Source of the DNA: Streptomyces naganishii JCM 4654
GTDB lineage: Bacteria > Actinomycetota > Actinomycetes > Streptomycetales > Streptomycetaceae
DNA: 64,000 nucleotides
Assembly (NCBI RefSeq): GCF_014650575.1
Contig: NZ_BMVF01000005.1
Location: 248,001-312,000 of the forward strand
Direction of reading: 5' to 3'
Within the stretch, counting starts at the first letter, position 1. Every line of letters begins with the position of its first letter. Below the pieces are notes generated by a model that saw only the letters and a list, made by a program, of their open reading frames with translations, was not told the DNA's origin and ran no database searches. Below are positions 33,762-43,587 of this stretch, one piece after another. The position numbers were made by a program, and so were the translations under genes.

Positions 33762-35236
33762 TTCGTGCCCTCCTGGCCCCCGTGCGTGCGCTGCCACCAG
33801 TCGCGAAACGGCTCGGCGGGCACCGGCGGCAGATCCCGGGTCCCGGTCCACGCCCGGCCCGGGCCGGGCAGGGTCCGCGGATGCAGCCGGCGGGTGCGCG
33901 AGGCCAGGCGCTGGCCGCCGCGCAGCGCACCGGCATGGCTGAACGCCCAGCGCGCGGCGCGCATCGCCGCGCGCTCGGCCGCGTGTCCCTTGGCGGGCTT
34001 CAGCACCACCTTGTTGCCCTGCCGGGTCGCCGGGCCGCCCTGCACGACGCGTTCGCGCAGGTGCACCAGGACCTCGGGGATGTCGATGGCGACCGGGCAC
34101 ACCTCGTAGCAGGCCCCGCACAGCGAGGACGCGAACGGCAGCGAGGCGTCGATCTCGCTCTGGGTGCCGCGCAGTTGGGGGCTGAGGATGGCGCCGATCG
34201 GCCCCGGGTAGACCGAGCCGTAGGCGTGCCCGCCGGCCCGCTCGTACACCGGGCAGACGTTCAGGCAGGCCGAGCAGCGGATGCAGCGCAGGGCCTGCCG
34301 GCCGACCTCGTCGGCGAGCGTGTCGGTGCGGCCGTTGTCGAGCAGGACCAGGTGGAAGGCGCTGGGTCCGTCCTCGTCGCGGACGCCGGTCCACATGGAC
34401 GTGTACGGGTTCATCCGCTCGGCGGTCGAGGAGCGCGGCAGCGTCTGGAGGAACACCTCCAGGTCCCGCCAGGTCGGCACCACCTTCTCGATGCCGACCA
34501 CCGAGATCAGCGTCTCGGGCAGCGTCAGGCACATCCGCCCGTTGCCCTCGGACTCCACGACCACCAGCGTGCCGGTCTCGGCGACCACGAAGTTGGCGCC
34601 CGAGATGCCGACCTTGGCGCGCAGGAACTTCTCCCGCAGGTGCAGCCGGGCCGCCTCGGCGAGTTCGGCGGGCGCGTCGGTCAGGCCCTCGGGGGCCGGG
34701 CGGCCCCACTCCCTCATCTCGGAGCGGAAGATGTCCCGGATTTCCCCTCGGTTGCGGTGGATGGCCGGCACCAGGATGTGCGAGGGCCGGTCCTTGCCCA
34801 ACTGCACGATGAGCTCGGCGAGATCGGTCTCGTAGGCACGGATGCCCTCCGCCTCCAGCGCCTCGTTCAGCCCGATCTCCTGGGTGGCCATCGACTTGAC
34901 CTTGACCACCTCGCTCTCACCGGTGGCCTTCACCAGAGCGGTCACGATCCGGTTGGCCTCCTCGGCGTCGGCCGCCCAGTGGACCGTGCCGCCCGCCGCC
35001 GTCACCGCCTCCTCCACCTGGACCAGGTACCGGTCGAGGTGGCGCAGGGTGTGGTCCTTGATCCGCCGGCCGGCCTCGCGCAGCCGGGCCCAGTCGGACA
35101 CCTCCGCCACGGCCGCCGCCCGCTTGGCGCGGATGGTGTGCGTGGCGTGGCGCAGATTGCCGCGCAGGGTGCTGTCGGCGACCGCCTCGTGCGCCGCGAC
35201 CGGGAAGGCGGGCATCCCCACGAACGTCACGCTCAT
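33758..35236 (-). CDS. lutB: Iron-sulfur protein LutB (L-lactate utilisation)
   Basis: A 492-residue protein. N-terminal LUD domain (KSMATQEIGLNEALEAEGI, SGANFVVAETGTLVVVES), then two ferredoxin motifs CIRCSACLNVCPVY and CGACYEVCPVAID ligating two 4Fe-4S clusters, then a DUF3390-like tail (EPFRDWWQRTHGG). It transfers electrons within LutABC. ATG 35236 overlaps the lutA stop (ATGA). Cytoplasmic. Confidence 0.93.
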   Translation of the reverse strand: MSVTFVGMPAFPVAAHEAVADSTLRGNLRHATHTIRAKRAAAVAEVSDWARLREAGRRIKDHTLRHLDRYLVQVEEAVTAAGGTVHWAADAEEANRIVTALVKATGESEVVKVKSMATQEIGLNEALEAEGIRAYETDLAELIVQLGKDRPSHILVPAIHRNRGEIRDIFRSEMREWGRPAPEGLTDAPAELAEAARLHLREKFLRAKVGISGANFVVAETGTLVVVESEGNGRMCLTLPETLISVVGIEKVVPTWRDLEVFLQTLPRSSTAERMNPYTSMWTGVRDEDGPSAFHLVLLDNGRTDTLADEVGRQALRCIRCSACLNVCPVYERAGGHAYGSVYPGPIGAILSPQLRGTQSEIDASLPFASSLCGACYEVCPVAIDIPEVLVHLRERVVQGGPATRQGNKVVLKPAKGHAAERAAMRAARWAFSHAGALRGGQRLASRTRRLHPRTLPGPGRAWTGTRDLPPVPAEPFRDWWQRTHGGQEGTK

Positions 35237-35988
35237 ACGGCGGGTTCCTCCTCCGTGCTCGCCAGGATCTCCGCGATGTGCACCGGCCGCATCCCGCTGC
35301 CGAGCCGGCTCATGGTCCCGCCGATGTGCATGAGGCAGGAGTTGTCGCCCGCGCACAGCACCCCGGCGCCCGTCGACTCGGCGTTGCGCACCTTGTCGGC
35401 GCCCATCGCCGCCGACACGTCGGGGTTCTTCACCGCGAAGGTGCCGCCGAATCCGCAGCACTCCTCCGCGCCGGGCAGCTCCACCAGCTCCAGCCCCCTC
35501 ACCGCCTGGAGCAGCCGCCGGGGCCGGTCCCCGAGGCCCAGGCCGCGCAGCCCGTGGCAGGTCGGGTGGTAGGTGACCCGGTGCGGGTAGTACGCGCCGA
35601 CGTCCGTCACCCCCAGCACGTCCACCAGGAACTCCGTCAACTCGTACGTCTTCGGCACCACCGGGGCCAGGACCCGCTCCAGGGTGTTCCCGCGCCCCTC
35701 GGCCCGGGCCCGCCCGCCCATCCGCGGGTACTGCTCCCGCACCATCGCCCCGCAGGAACCGGACGGCGTGACGATCGCCTCGTAGCCGCCGAAGACCTCG
35801 GCGAAACGACGGGCGAGCGGCTCGGCCTCGTGCCGGTAGCCGGTGTTGTAGTGCGCCTGCCCGCAGCACGTCTGCCCCAGCGGGAAGTCCACCTCCACGC
35901 CCAGCCGGGTCAGCAGTCTCACCACGGCGCGCCCGGTGTCCGGATAGAGCGTGTCGTTGACGCAGGTCAGGAACAGTGCGACACGCAT
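35233..35988 (-). CDS. lutA: Fe-S oxidoreductase LutA (L-lactate utilisation)
   Basis: A 251-residue protein with two CCG (DUF224) repeats: PLGQTCCGQAHYNTGY and PGAEECCGFGGTFAVK, each following a TPSGSC- or TYHPTCH-type cysteine. This is the standard LutA form and probable active-site subunit. It begins 41 bases downstream of rhaB on the same strand, so the lut genes are probably read through from the rhamnose operon, whose pathway makes L-lactate. Confidence 0.93.
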   Translation of the reverse strand: MRVALFLTCVNDTLYPDTGRAVVRLLTRLGVEVDFPLGQTCCGQAHYNTGYRHEAEPLARRFAEVFGGYEAIVTPSGSCGAMVREQYPRMGGRARAEGRGNTLERVLAPVVPKTYELTEFLVDVLGVTDVGAYYPHRVTYHPTCHGLRGLGLGDRPRRLLQAVRGLELVELPGAEECCGFGGTFAVKNPDVSAAMGADKVRNAESTGAGVLCAGDNSCLMHIGGTMSRLGSGMRPVHIAEILASTEEEPAV

Positions 35989-36029
35989 CGCGGCTCCTCG
36001 CTGTCGTTCGTCGGATGTGTGCAGGGTAG

Positions 36030-37472
36030 TCAGACGAGCCGGGCCTCCGCCGAGCGCCAGGCCGCCGCGTCACCCCGGGGTTCGTAGCGGGTGAGCGGCT
36101 GCGTACGGGCCACCAGGCGCCGCATGCCGGCCCGGTCGCCGACCAGTCCGTGCGCGCGGGCCTGCACCAGGACGTTGCCCAGGGCCGCCGCCTCCGCCGG
36201 GCCCGCCACCACCGGCAGCCCGCAGGCGTCGGCGGTCAGCCGGCACAGCAGGGCGTTGCGGGCGCCGCCGCCCACGATGTGCACCACGTCCACGGGGTGG
36301 TCCGCCAGGCGCTGCGCCTCGCGGACGGCCCGCCGGTGGGCGAGGGCGAGGGAGTCCAGGATGCAGCGGGTGGTCTCGGCGGGGGAGCGGGGCACTGGCT
36401 GCCCGGAGTCCCGGCAGGCCGCCGCGATCCGCTCCGGCATCCGGCCCGGGGCGAGGAAGGCCGCGTCCCCCGCGTCCACCACCGACCTGAGCCCGGGCGC
36501 CTCGGCGGCCTCGCGCAGCAGCCCGTCCAGACCGGGCTCGCCCCAGGCGCGCAGGCACTCCTGGAGCAGCCACAGACCCATGATGTTGCGCAGATGGCGC
36601 ACGGTGCCGTCCAGGCCCAGCTCGTTGGTGAAGTTCGCCGCCCGGCTCTCCTCGGTGAGCACCGGCGCGTCCAGTTCCAGACCGGCCAGCGACCAGGTGC
36701 CCGTGCAGATGTAGGCGAACCGCTCGTTCCCGGCCGGCACCGCGGCCACCGCGGAGGCGGTGTCGTGCGAGCAGACCGCCGTGACCGGCACCGGACCGGT
36801 GAGCCCGGTCTCCTCCAGCACCTTCGGCCGCAGCCCTCCCGCCGGGTCGCCGGGCAGTCGCAGCGGCGCGAACAGGTCCAGGTCGACGCCCAGCCGGTCG
36901 GCGACCTCCCGCGACCAGTCACGCGTGCGCGGGTCGACGAGCTGGGTGGTGGAGGCGTTGGTCAGCTCCGTGCCCTGCTCACCTGTCAGCCAGTACGTCA
37001 GCAGATCGGGGATGAGCAGCAGCCGCTGGGCTGCAGCGAGTTGGGCGGTCGAGTGGGCCGCGGTCAGCTGGTAGAGGGTGTTGAAGGGGGCGTACTGGAT
37101 GCCGGTCGCCGCGTACAGCTCGGCGGCCGGCATCGTCGCCCACACCTGCTCCGCGACGCCCTCGGTGCGCGGGTCGCGGTAGTGCACCGGGTTGCCCAGC
37201 AGGGCGCCGTCGGCGTCCAGCAGGCCGTAGTCGACGGCCCAGCTGTCGATGCCGACCGAGTCCACCTCGCCCGCCGCCCGCAGCCCGTCCAGGACCCCCG
37301 CGTACAGCGCGAGGACGTCCCAGCGCAGGCCCTCGGGCAGCCGCACGGGCCGGTTGGGGAAGCGGTGCGCCTCGGTCAGCTCCAGCGACCCGGGCCCGAC
37401 CCGGCCGACCATGACACGCCCGCTGGACGCGCCGAGGTCGACCGCGGCGTACGCCTTCACGCCGCCGCTCAC
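36030..37472 (-). CDS. rhaB: Rhamnulokinase RhaB
   Basis: A 480-residue FGGY-family sugar kinase. N-terminal AAVDLGASSGRVMVGRV (phosphate 1 region, rhamnulokinase style), VGIDSWAVDYGLLDADG with the catalytic Asp, SHDTASAVAAVP, and C-terminal VVHIVGGGARNALLCRLTA. It phosphorylates L-rhamnulose to L-rhamnulose 1-phosphate. GTG 37472 overlaps the rhaEW stop by 4 bases; the ribosome site is weak, consistent with coupling. Confidence 0.94.
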   Translation of the reverse strand: MSGGVKAYAAVDLGASSGRVMVGRVGPGSLELTEAHRFPNRPVRLPEGLRWDVLALYAGVLDGLRAAGEVDSVGIDSWAVDYGLLDADGALLGNPVHYRDPRTEGVAEQVWATMPAAELYAATGIQYAPFNTLYQLTAAHSTAQLAAAQRLLLIPDLLTYWLTGEQGTELTNASTTQLVDPRTRDWSREVADRLGVDLDLFAPLRLPGDPAGGLRPKVLEETGLTGPVPVTAVCSHDTASAVAAVPAGNERFAYICTGTWSLAGLELDAPVLTEESRAANFTNELGLDGTVRHLRNIMGLWLLQECLRAWGEPGLDGLLREAAEAPGLRSVVDAGDAAFLAPGRMPERIAAACRDSGQPVPRSPAETTRCILDSLALAHRRAVREAQRLADHPVDVVHIVGGGARNALLCRLTADACGLPVVAGPAEAAALGNVLVQARAHGLVGDRAGMRRLVARTQPLTRYEPRGDAAAWRSAEARLV

Positions 37473-39508
37473 CGCAGGAAGGCGGCCGCGACGCCGGCGT
37501 CGACCGGGACGTGCAGCCCGGTGGTGTGGGACAGCTCCCCGCCGGTCAGCGCGAACACCGCGTTGGCCACGTGCTCGGGCAGCACCTCGCGCTTGAGCAG
37601 GGTCCGCTGGGCGTAGAACTCGCCGAGCTTCTCCTCCGGCACCCCGTACACGGCGGCCCGCTGGGCGCCCCAGCCGCCCGCGAAGATCCCCGAGCCGCGC
37701 ACCACCCCGTCCGGGTTGACGCCGTTGACACGGATCCCGTGCTCACCCAACTCGGCTGCCAGCAGCCGTACTTGATGCGCCTGGTCGGCCTTGGTGGCGG
37801 AGTAGGCGATGTTGTTCGGGCCGGCGAAGACGGCGTTCTTGGAGGCGATGTAGACGATGTCGCCGCCCAGGCCCTGGGCGGTCATCACGCGCGCCGCCTC
37901 ACGCGAGACGAGGAAGGAACCGCGGGCCATGACGGCGTGCTGGAGGTCCCAGTCCCCGGCCGAGGTCTCGAGCAGCGGCTTGGAGATGGAGATCCCGGCG
38001 TTGTTGACGACGAGGTCCACCCCGCCGAAGGCGAGCAGGGCCGCCTCGAAGGCCTCCGCGATGCGCTCCTCGTCGGTCACGTCCACGGTGACCGCGACGG
38101 CCTTGTCCGGACCGCCCAGCTCCCCGGCGACCGCCGCCGCGTTCTCCGCGTTCAGGTCGGCCACCACGACGCACGCGCCCTCGGCCGCCAGCCGGTGCGC
38201 GATCGCCCTGCCGATGCCGCTGCCCGCGCCGGTGACCAGCGCGATGCGCGTGGCCAGCGGCCGGGGCGGGGGCATCCGCCGCAGCTTGGCCTCCTCCAGC
38301 GCCCAGTACTCGATGCGGAACTTCTCCGACTCCTCGATCGGCGCGTACGCGGAGACCGCCTCGGCCCCGCGCATCACGTTGATCGCGTTGACGTAGAACT
38401 CGCCGGCCACCCGGGCGCTCTGCTTGTCCCTGCCGAAGGAGAACATGCCGACGCCCGGCACGAGCACGATCGCCGGGTCGGCGCCCCGCATGGCGGGGGA
38501 GCCGGGCCCGGCGTGCCGGCGGTAGTAGGCCGCGTACTCCTCCCGGTAGGCCGCGTGCAGTTCCCTCAGCCGGTCCACGGCCTCCTGGAGGGGCGCCGTC
38601 GGCGGCAGGTCGAGGACGAGCGGGCGGACCTTGGTGCGCAGGAAGTGGTCGGGGCAGGAGGTGCCCAGCGCGGCGAGCCGGGGGTGCTCGGCGCGGGAGA
38701 CGAAGTCGAGCACGACGTCGGAGTCGGTGAAGTGCCCGACCTGCGGGTGGTCCTGGGAGGCGATCGCGCGGACGTACGGCGCGAGGGCGGCGGCCCGCTT
38801 GCGCCGCTCGGCCCCGGGCAGCGGGCCGTACCCCTCGATCACCGGCCCGAAGGGCCGCGCCTTGCCGCGCTCGGCGAGGAAGGCCTCGGCGGTGCGGATG
38901 ATGTGCAGGGAGTTGCGCTCGCACTCCTCGGCGGTGGCGCCCCACGCGGTGATCCCGTGCCCGCCGAGCACGCACCCGACGGCCTGGGGGTTGGCCTCCT
39001 TGATGGCGGCGATGTCCAGGCCCAGCTGGAAGCCGGGCCGCCGCCACGGCACCCACACCACGCTGTCGCCGAAGCACTCGGCGGTCAGCTTCTCCCCGTC
39101 GGCCGCGCAGGCGAGCGCGATCCCGGAGTCGGGGTGCAGATGGTCCACGTGCGGGGCGTCGACCAGCCCGTGCATGGCGGTGTCGATGGACGGCGCCGCC
39201 CCGCCCTTCCCGTGCAGGCAGTAGTCGAACGCGGCGACCATCTCGTCCTCGCGCTCCACCCCTGGATACACGCCGGTGAGCGCCCGCAGCCGGTCCAGCC
39301 GCAGCACCGCCAGCCCGTCCTCGGTCAGCGTCCCGAGATCACCCCCGGACCCCTTGACCCACATCAGCTCCACGTCCCCGCCGGTGACGGGGTCCTTCTC
39401 CGTGCCCTTGGCGGAGGCGTTCCCCCCGGCGTAATTGGTGTTGCGGGGATCGGAGCCGAGCCGGTGGGACCGGGCGAGGAGGGCAGCGGCTTCAGGATGA
39501 AGTGACAC
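37469..39508 (-). CDS. rhaEW: Bifunctional rhamnulose-1-phosphate aldolase / L-lactaldehyde dehydrogenase (RhaEW)
   Basis: A 679-residue fusion. Residues 1-400 are a class II aldolase/adducin domain (NYAGGNASAKG, zinc ligands in HVDHLHPDSGIAL, GGHGITAWG). Residues 420-679 are an SDR domain (VTGAGSGIGRAIAHR, VVNNAGISISKP, catalytic YSATKADQ). The first half cleaves rhamnulose 1-phosphate to DHAP and L-lactaldehyde; the second oxidises lactaldehyde to L-lactate, as known for Bacillus-type RhaEW. The GTG at 39508 has AAGGGA 9 bases upstream. Confidence 0.92.
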   Translation of the reverse strand: MSLHPEAAALLARSHRLGSDPRNTNYAGGNASAKGTEKDPVTGGDVELMWVKGSGGDLGTLTEDGLAVLRLDRLRALTGVYPGVEREDEMVAAFDYCLHGKGGAAPSIDTAMHGLVDAPHVDHLHPDSGIALACAADGEKLTAECFGDSVVWVPWRRPGFQLGLDIAAIKEANPQAVGCVLGGHGITAWGATAEECERNSLHIIRTAEAFLAERGKARPFGPVIEGYGPLPGAERRKRAAALAPYVRAIASQDHPQVGHFTDSDVVLDFVSRAEHPRLAALGTSCPDHFLRTKVRPLVLDLPPTAPLQEAVDRLRELHAAYREEYAAYYRRHAGPGSPAMRGADPAIVLVPGVGMFSFGRDKQSARVAGEFYVNAINVMRGAEAVSAYAPIEESEKFRIEYWALEEAKLRRMPPPRPLATRIALVTGAGSGIGRAIAHRLAAEGACVVVADLNAENAAAVAGELGGPDKAVAVTVDVTDEERIAEAFEAALLAFGGVDLVVNNAGISISKPLLETSAGDWDLQHAVMARGSFLVSREAARVMTAQGLGGDIVYIASKNAVFAGPNNIAYSATKADQAHQVRLLAAELGEHGIRVNGVNPDGVVRGSGIFAGGWGAQRAAVYGVPEEKLGEFYAQRTLLKREVLPEHVANAVFALTGGELSHTTGLHVPVDAGVAAAFLR

Positions 39509-39543
39509 GGAGGGTTCCCTTCGAAGAGAGGTGAGTGAAAAAG

Positions 39544-39590
39544 AGGCACGGGGAACTGCGCGACCAGCCGCGAACGACCCGCGCCCCGCG
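39544..39590. repeat. Candidate dispersed Streptomyces intergenic repeat
   Basis: Between rhaI and rhaEW, the sequence containing CACGGGGAACTGCGCGACC followed by AGCCGCGAACGACCCGCG resembles a short GC-rich element often seen between streptomycete genes, as I remember it. It has partial pairing ability (CGCGGGGC-type ends). Only one copy is in the window, so repetition is not shown here. Confidence 0.4.
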
Positions 39591-39613
39591 ACGGACAGTG
39601 ACCCGGCAGCCGC

Positions 39614-40774
39614 TCACGCCCCCCACCCGGCCTGCTCCCCGCCCACCCGCTCGGCCACGATCTTCTCCGCCCACCCGGACCGCCGATAGGCGGCGAGGGG
39701 GTCGGGGTCCAGCCCCATCTCCTGACGCACCTCGCGAAGCAGCGGACGCACGTCCGTGTCGTACGCGTCCATCAGCACGGCGTTGGCGCCGAGAACGTCC
39801 CCCGCGGCCTGGGCCTCACCCAGCGCCTCCCGGTCGACGAGCAGAGCCTTGGCCGTCGCCTCCTGGACGTTCATCACCGAACGGATGATCGCCGGGATCT
39901 TCGCCTCGATGTTGTGGCACTGGTCGAGCATGAACGCGACCCCGGGCGTGAGCCCGCCGCCGCGCACCACCTCGTACATGATCCGGAACAGCTGGAAGGG
40001 GTCGGCCGCGCCGGCCATCAGGTCGTCGTCGGCGTAGAAGCGCGAGTTGAAGTCGAAACCGCCGAGCCTGTCCTCGCGCAGCAGCGTCGCCACGATGAAC
40101 TCGATGTTGGTGCCGGGCGCGTGGTGCCCGGTGTCGACGACGACCCGCGCCTTGGGGCCGAGCTTGAGGCAGTGGGCGTAGGCGGTGCCCCAGTCGGGGA
40201 CGTCGGTGGTGTAGAAGGCCGGCTCGAACAGCTTGTACTCCAGCAGCATCCGCTGCCCGTCGCCGAGCCGCTCGTAGACCTCCGCGAGCCCTTCGGCGAG
40301 GCGGTCCTGGCGGGAGCGGATGTCGTCCTGGCCCGGGTAGTTGGTGCCGTCGGCGAACCACAGTTTCAGGTCGCGGGACCCGGTGGCGTCCATGATGTCG
40401 ACGCACTCCAGCAGATGGCCGACGGCCTTGCGCCGCACCGCCGCGTCCGGGTGGCAGATGCTGCCCAGCCTGTAGTCGTCGTCCTGGAAGGTGTTGGAGT
40501 TGATCGTGCCGAGCCGCACTCCCCGGTCCTCGGCGTGCCTGGCCAGTGCCGCGTAGTCCTCCGCCTTGTCCCACGGGATGTGCAGCGCCACGGTCGGGGC
40601 GACGCCGGTGAACTCGTGCACCTTGGCCGCGTCGTCCAGCTTCTCCTCGGGGGTGCGCGGCACGCCGGCTTGCGCGAACACCTTGAAACGGGTGCCCGAG
40701 TTCCCGTACGCCCACGACGGCGTCTCGACGGCCTGTGTCTTGAGAGCGGCCTTCGCCGCGGCGAGCTCGGTCAC
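39614..40774 (-). CDS. rhaI: L-rhamnose isomerase RhaI
   Basis: A 386-residue TIM-barrel isomerase of the non-enterobacterial RhaI type: LGTINSNTFQDDDYRLGSICH, DLKLWFADGTNYPGQDD, LLEYKLFEPAFYTTDVPDW with metal-binding Glu, VVVDTGHHAPGTNIE, and FDFNSRFYADDDLMAG. It converts L-rhamnose to L-rhamnulose. The GTG at 40774 is chosen over an upstream in-frame start because AGGAG lies 7 bases before it and the protein then opens with TELAAAKAAL. First gene of the minus-strand arm. Confidence 0.94.
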   Translation of the reverse strand: MTELAAAKAALKTQAVETPSWAYGNSGTRFKVFAQAGVPRTPEEKLDDAAKVHEFTGVAPTVALHIPWDKAEDYAALARHAEDRGVRLGTINSNTFQDDDYRLGSICHPDAAVRRKAVGHLLECVDIMDATGSRDLKLWFADGTNYPGQDDIRSRQDRLAEGLAEVYERLGDGQRMLLEYKLFEPAFYTTDVPDWGTAYAHCLKLGPKARVVVDTGHHAPGTNIEFIVATLLREDRLGGFDFNSRFYADDDLMAGAADPFQLFRIMYEVVRGGGLTPGVAFMLDQCHNIEAKIPAIIRSVMNVQEATAKALLVDREALGEAQAAGDVLGANAVLMDAYDTDVRPLLREVRQEMGLDPDPLAAYRRSGWAEKIVAERVGGEQAGWGA

Positions 40775-40814
40775 GTGAGGGCTCCTGTGACATCGGGTCT
40801 GCACGACCACAGAG

Positions 40815-40826
40815 TGAAACGATTCA
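40815..40826. promoter_or_regulatory. LacI-type operator downstream of the rhaI promoter
   Basis: TGAAACGATTCA, a near-perfect palindrome (10 of 12 positions symmetric) with the central CG typical of LacI-family sites. It lies immediately downstream of the minus-strand -10 box, around the expected transcription start, where a repressor would block initiation. Confidence 0.7.
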
Positions 40827-40833
40827 GGACGGG

Positions 40834-40862
40834 AAGCTAGGGGCAGTGCCAGGGGGTGTCAA
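40834..40862 (-). promoter_or_regulatory. rhaI operon promoter
   Basis: On the minus strand a consensus TTGACA (40862-40857), a 17-base spacer and TAGCTT (40839-40834) form a good housekeeping-type promoter reading toward rhaI. Confidence 0.7.
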
Positions 40863-40935
40863 CCCCGCCCGCGTACATCGGTGGTTGTGACCCATGCGTG
40901 ACCTGAATCCGCCGCAACTTTTCGACCGGGACCCA

Positions 40936-40965
40936 TTGACGTGACATCTGCTCCGTGTCTAACGT
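40936..40965 (+). promoter_or_regulatory. Rhamnose transporter operon promoter
   Basis: TTGACG (40936-40941), an 18-base spacer and TAACGT (40960-40965) read toward the ABC ATPase gene. The expected start near 40972 puts the second operator at about +9 to +20. Confidence 0.65.
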
Positions 40966-40979
40966 CCCGGCAACCCAGT

Positions 40980-40991
40980 TGAAACCTTTCA
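40980..40991. promoter_or_regulatory. LacI-type operator downstream of the transporter promoter
   Basis: TGAAACCTTTCA: perfect 5-bp arms TGAAA/TTTCA around CC. It shares the TGAAAC half with the operator at 40815, 165 bases away centre to centre, and lies in the mirror-image position relative to its promoter. Confidence 0.68.
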
Positions 40992-41035
40992 CGACGCGGT
41001 GCGGCTCTCCGGCCGGCGTCGTCGAGGAGCCCTCC

Positions 41036-42550
41036 ATGACCCACCCGTCCGACACGGGTCCGGCCCCGGTGCTGGCACTTAAGGACATCTCGAAGTCCTT
41101 CGGCGCGGTGCGTGCCCTCAAGAACGTGTCCCTGGAACTGTTCCCGGGCCAGGTGCACGCCCTCGCCGGGGAGAACGGCGCGGGCAAGTCGACCCTCATC
41201 AAGACCCTCGCCGGGGTGCACCGGCCGGACGCCGGCCAGGTACTGCTCGACGGCGAGCCCGTCGTCTTCCACGGCCCCGGCGACGCCCGTGACGCCGGCA
41301 TCGCCGTGATCTACCAGGAACCGACCCTCTTCCCCGACCTGTCGATCGCCGAGAACATCTTCATGGGCCGCAGACCCCGCCGCGCCCTCGGCCGCATCGA
41401 CCACAAGGCCACCCGCGAGGCCACGGCCGGCCTGATGCGGCGCCTGGGCGTCGAACTCGACCCCGACCGCCCCGCGCGCGGCCTGTCCATCGCCGACCAG
41501 CAGATCGTGGAGATCGCCAAGGCGCTCTCCTTCGACGCCCGCGTCCTGATCATGGACGAGCCGACCGCCGCGCTGACCGGCAGCGAGGTCGCCCGCCTCT
41601 TCGGCGTGGTGCGCACCCTGCGCGAACAGGGCGCCGCCGTGCTGTTCATCTCCCACCGGCTGGAGGAGATCTTCGAGATCTGCGAGCGGGTCACCACCCT
41701 GCGGGACGGCGCCCGGATCGCGAGCGAGCCGCTTCAGGGCATGGGCGAGGACGACCTCGTACGACGCATGGTCGGCCGTGACCTCGAGGCGCTCTACCCC
41801 AAGCAGGACGTCACGCCGGGCGAGGTCGCGCTCAGCGTGCGCAGGCTGACCCGCGAGGGAGTCTTCACCGACGTCTCCTTCGAGGTGCGGCGCGGCGAGA
41901 TCGTCGGGCTCGCCGGGCTGGTCGGCGCCGGGCGCACCGAGGTCGCGCGGGCCGTCTTCGGCGTCGACCGCTGGGACGCCGGGGAGGTCGAGGTCGACGG
42001 CCGCGGCCTGACCAACGGCGCCCCGTCCGCGGCGATGGCCGCCGGGCTCGCCCTGGTCCCCGAGGACCGGCGCGCCCAGGGCCTGGTGATGGACATGTCC
42101 ATCGAGCGCAACATCGGCCTCACCGGCCTGCGCACCACCGTGAGGGCCGGCCTGATGGACCGCGGTGCCGAACGCAGCCGCTCCCTCGACTGGGCGGTCA
42201 GGCTCCAGGTCAAGTACGCCCGCATCGCCGACGCCGTCTCCACCCTCTCCGGCGGCAACCAGCAGAAGGTCGTCCTCGCCAAGTGGCTCGCCACCGGGCC
42301 GAAGGTGCTCATCGTCGACGAGCCCACCCGCGGCATCGACGTGGGCACCAAGGCCGAGGTGCACCGGCTGCTGAGCCAACTGGCGGCCGACGGCGTCGCC
42401 GTCCTGATGATCTCCTCCGACCTGCCCGAGATCCTCGGCATGGCCGACCGCGTGCTCGTGATGCACGAGGGCCGGCTGACCGCCGAGATCCCCCGCTCCG
42501 ACGCCACCGAGGAAACCGTGATGGCCGCAGCAACGGGGAGGGTCGCGTGA
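41036..42550 (+). CDS. Sugar (rhamnose) ABC transporter ATPase, two-domain
   Basis: A 504-residue RbsA-type protein with two fused ATPase domains. The first has Walker [10 protein letters not shown], signature-like [13 protein letters not shown] and Walker [12 protein letters not shown]. The second has the usual degenerate Walker A (GAGRTEVAR), [15 protein letters not shown] and [13 protein letters not shown]. It energises import with the two permeases downstream. GAGGAG is 6 bases before ATG 41036. Overlaps the first permease by GTGA. Confidence 0.93.
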   Translation: MTHPSDTGPAPVLALKDISKSFGAVRALKNVSLELFPGQVHALAGENGAGKSTLIKTLAGVHRPDAGQVLLDGEPVVFHGPGDARDAGIAVIYQEPTLFPDLSIAENIFMGRRPRRALGRIDHKATREATAGLMRRLGVELDPDRPARGLSIADQQIVEIAKALSFDARVLIMDEPTAALTGSEVARLFGVVRTLREQGAAVLFISHRLEEIFEICERVTTLRDGARIASEPLQGMGEDDLVRRMVGRDLEALYPKQDVTPGEVALSVRRLTREGVFTDVSFEVRRGEIVGLAGLVGAGRTEVARAVFGVDRWDAGEVEVDGRGLTNGAPSAAMAAGLALVPEDRRAQGLVMDMSIERNIGLTGLRTTVRAGLMDRGAERSRSLDWAVRLQVKYARIADAVSTLSGGNQQKVVLAKWLATGPKVLIVDEPTRGIDVGTKAEVHRLLSQLAADGVAVLMISSDLPEILGMADRVLVMHEGRLTAEIPRSDATEETVMAAATGRVA

Positions 42551-43587
42551 CCGTGACCGCCCCCAACCCCGCCTCCGCCGCCGAGGCGTCCGCGTCCAGC
42601 GGCAGCCGCCTGGCCGACCGCGTGTTCAAGATGCGCGAACTCGCCATCCTGGCCGTCTTCCTGGTGATGATCGCCGTCACCCAGGCCGGCAACAGCGAGT
42701 TCCTGTCCCAGCAGGGCGTCAAGGACCTGCTGCTGAACGCGACCATCCTGGTGCTGGTCGCCACCGGCCAGTCCCTGGTCGTCATCACCCGCAACGTCGA
42801 CCTGTCCGTCGGCTCCACCCTCGGCATCACCGCCTTCGCCGCGGGCACCTATCTGCACGGCGGCGGTAACCCCGTGGTCGCGGTCGTCCTCGCGGTGCTC
42901 CTCGGCGTCGGCTTCGGACTGCTCAACGGCCTGCTGGTCAGCCTCGGCCAGGTGCCCGCCCTCGTCGTCACCCTCGGCACGCTCTACATCATCCGCGGCA
43001 TCGACTCCATCTGGGTCGGCTCGCGCCAGATCACCGCGGCCGACCTGCCCGGCGGCTTCGTCGACTTCGGCTCGGGCGGCATCTCGGCGGTGCCCTACCT
43101 GGCGCTGATCGCGCTCGTGGTCCTGGTGGGCACCGCGTACTACCTCAAGCACTACGGCAGCGGCCGTGAGCTGTACGCGCTCGGCTCCAGCCCGGAGGCC
43201 GCCCGCCTCGCCGGCATCCCGGTGCGCAGGCGGATCCTGGCCGCGTACACCTTCTGCGGCGCCCTGGCCGGTCTCGCCGGCGCCCTGTACCTCGCCCGGT
43301 TCGGCAACGTCGACTCCGGCACCGGCAACGGCTACGAACTCACCGTCGTCAGCGCGGTCGTGGTCGGCGGCGTGGTCTTCACCGGCGGCTCCGGCAGCGT
43401 CCACGGAGCCGCCCTCGGCGCCCTGCTGCTGACCTCCGTCAACAGCGTGCTGCCCGCCCTGGGCGTCAGCTCCGTCTGGGTGCTGGCGATCAACGGCATC
43501 CTGCTCCTGCTCGCCATCGCGGTCGACCGGATCGTCGCGCTGCGCGTGGCCTCGGCCCTGAAGAAGAGGAACGCCCGACATGGCTGA
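42547..43587 (+). CDS. Rhamnose ABC transporter permease 1
   Basis: A 346-residue RbsC/BPD_transp_2-type permease with about nine to ten membrane segments. Family motifs are [43 protein letters not shown] and [22 protein letters not shown]. The GTG at 42547 lies in the ATPase stop and is the only start that keeps the N-terminal cytoplasmic helix. Confidence 0.92.
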   Translation: MTVTAPNPASAAEASASSGSRLADRVFKMRELAILAVFLVMIAVTQAGNSEFLSQQGVKDLLLNATILVLVATGQSLVVITRNVDLSVGSTLGITAFAAGTYLHGGGNPVVAVVLAVLLGVGFGLLNGLLVSLGQVPALVVTLGTLYIIRGIDSIWVGSRQITAADLPGGFVDFGSGGISAVPYLALIALVVLVGTAYYLKHYGSGRELYALGSSPEAARLAGIPVRRRILAAYTFCGALAGLAGALYLARFGNVDSGTGNGYELTVVSAVVVGGVVFTGGSGSVHGAALGALLLTSVNSVLPALGVSSVWVLAINGILLLLAIAVDRIVALRVASALKKRNARHG

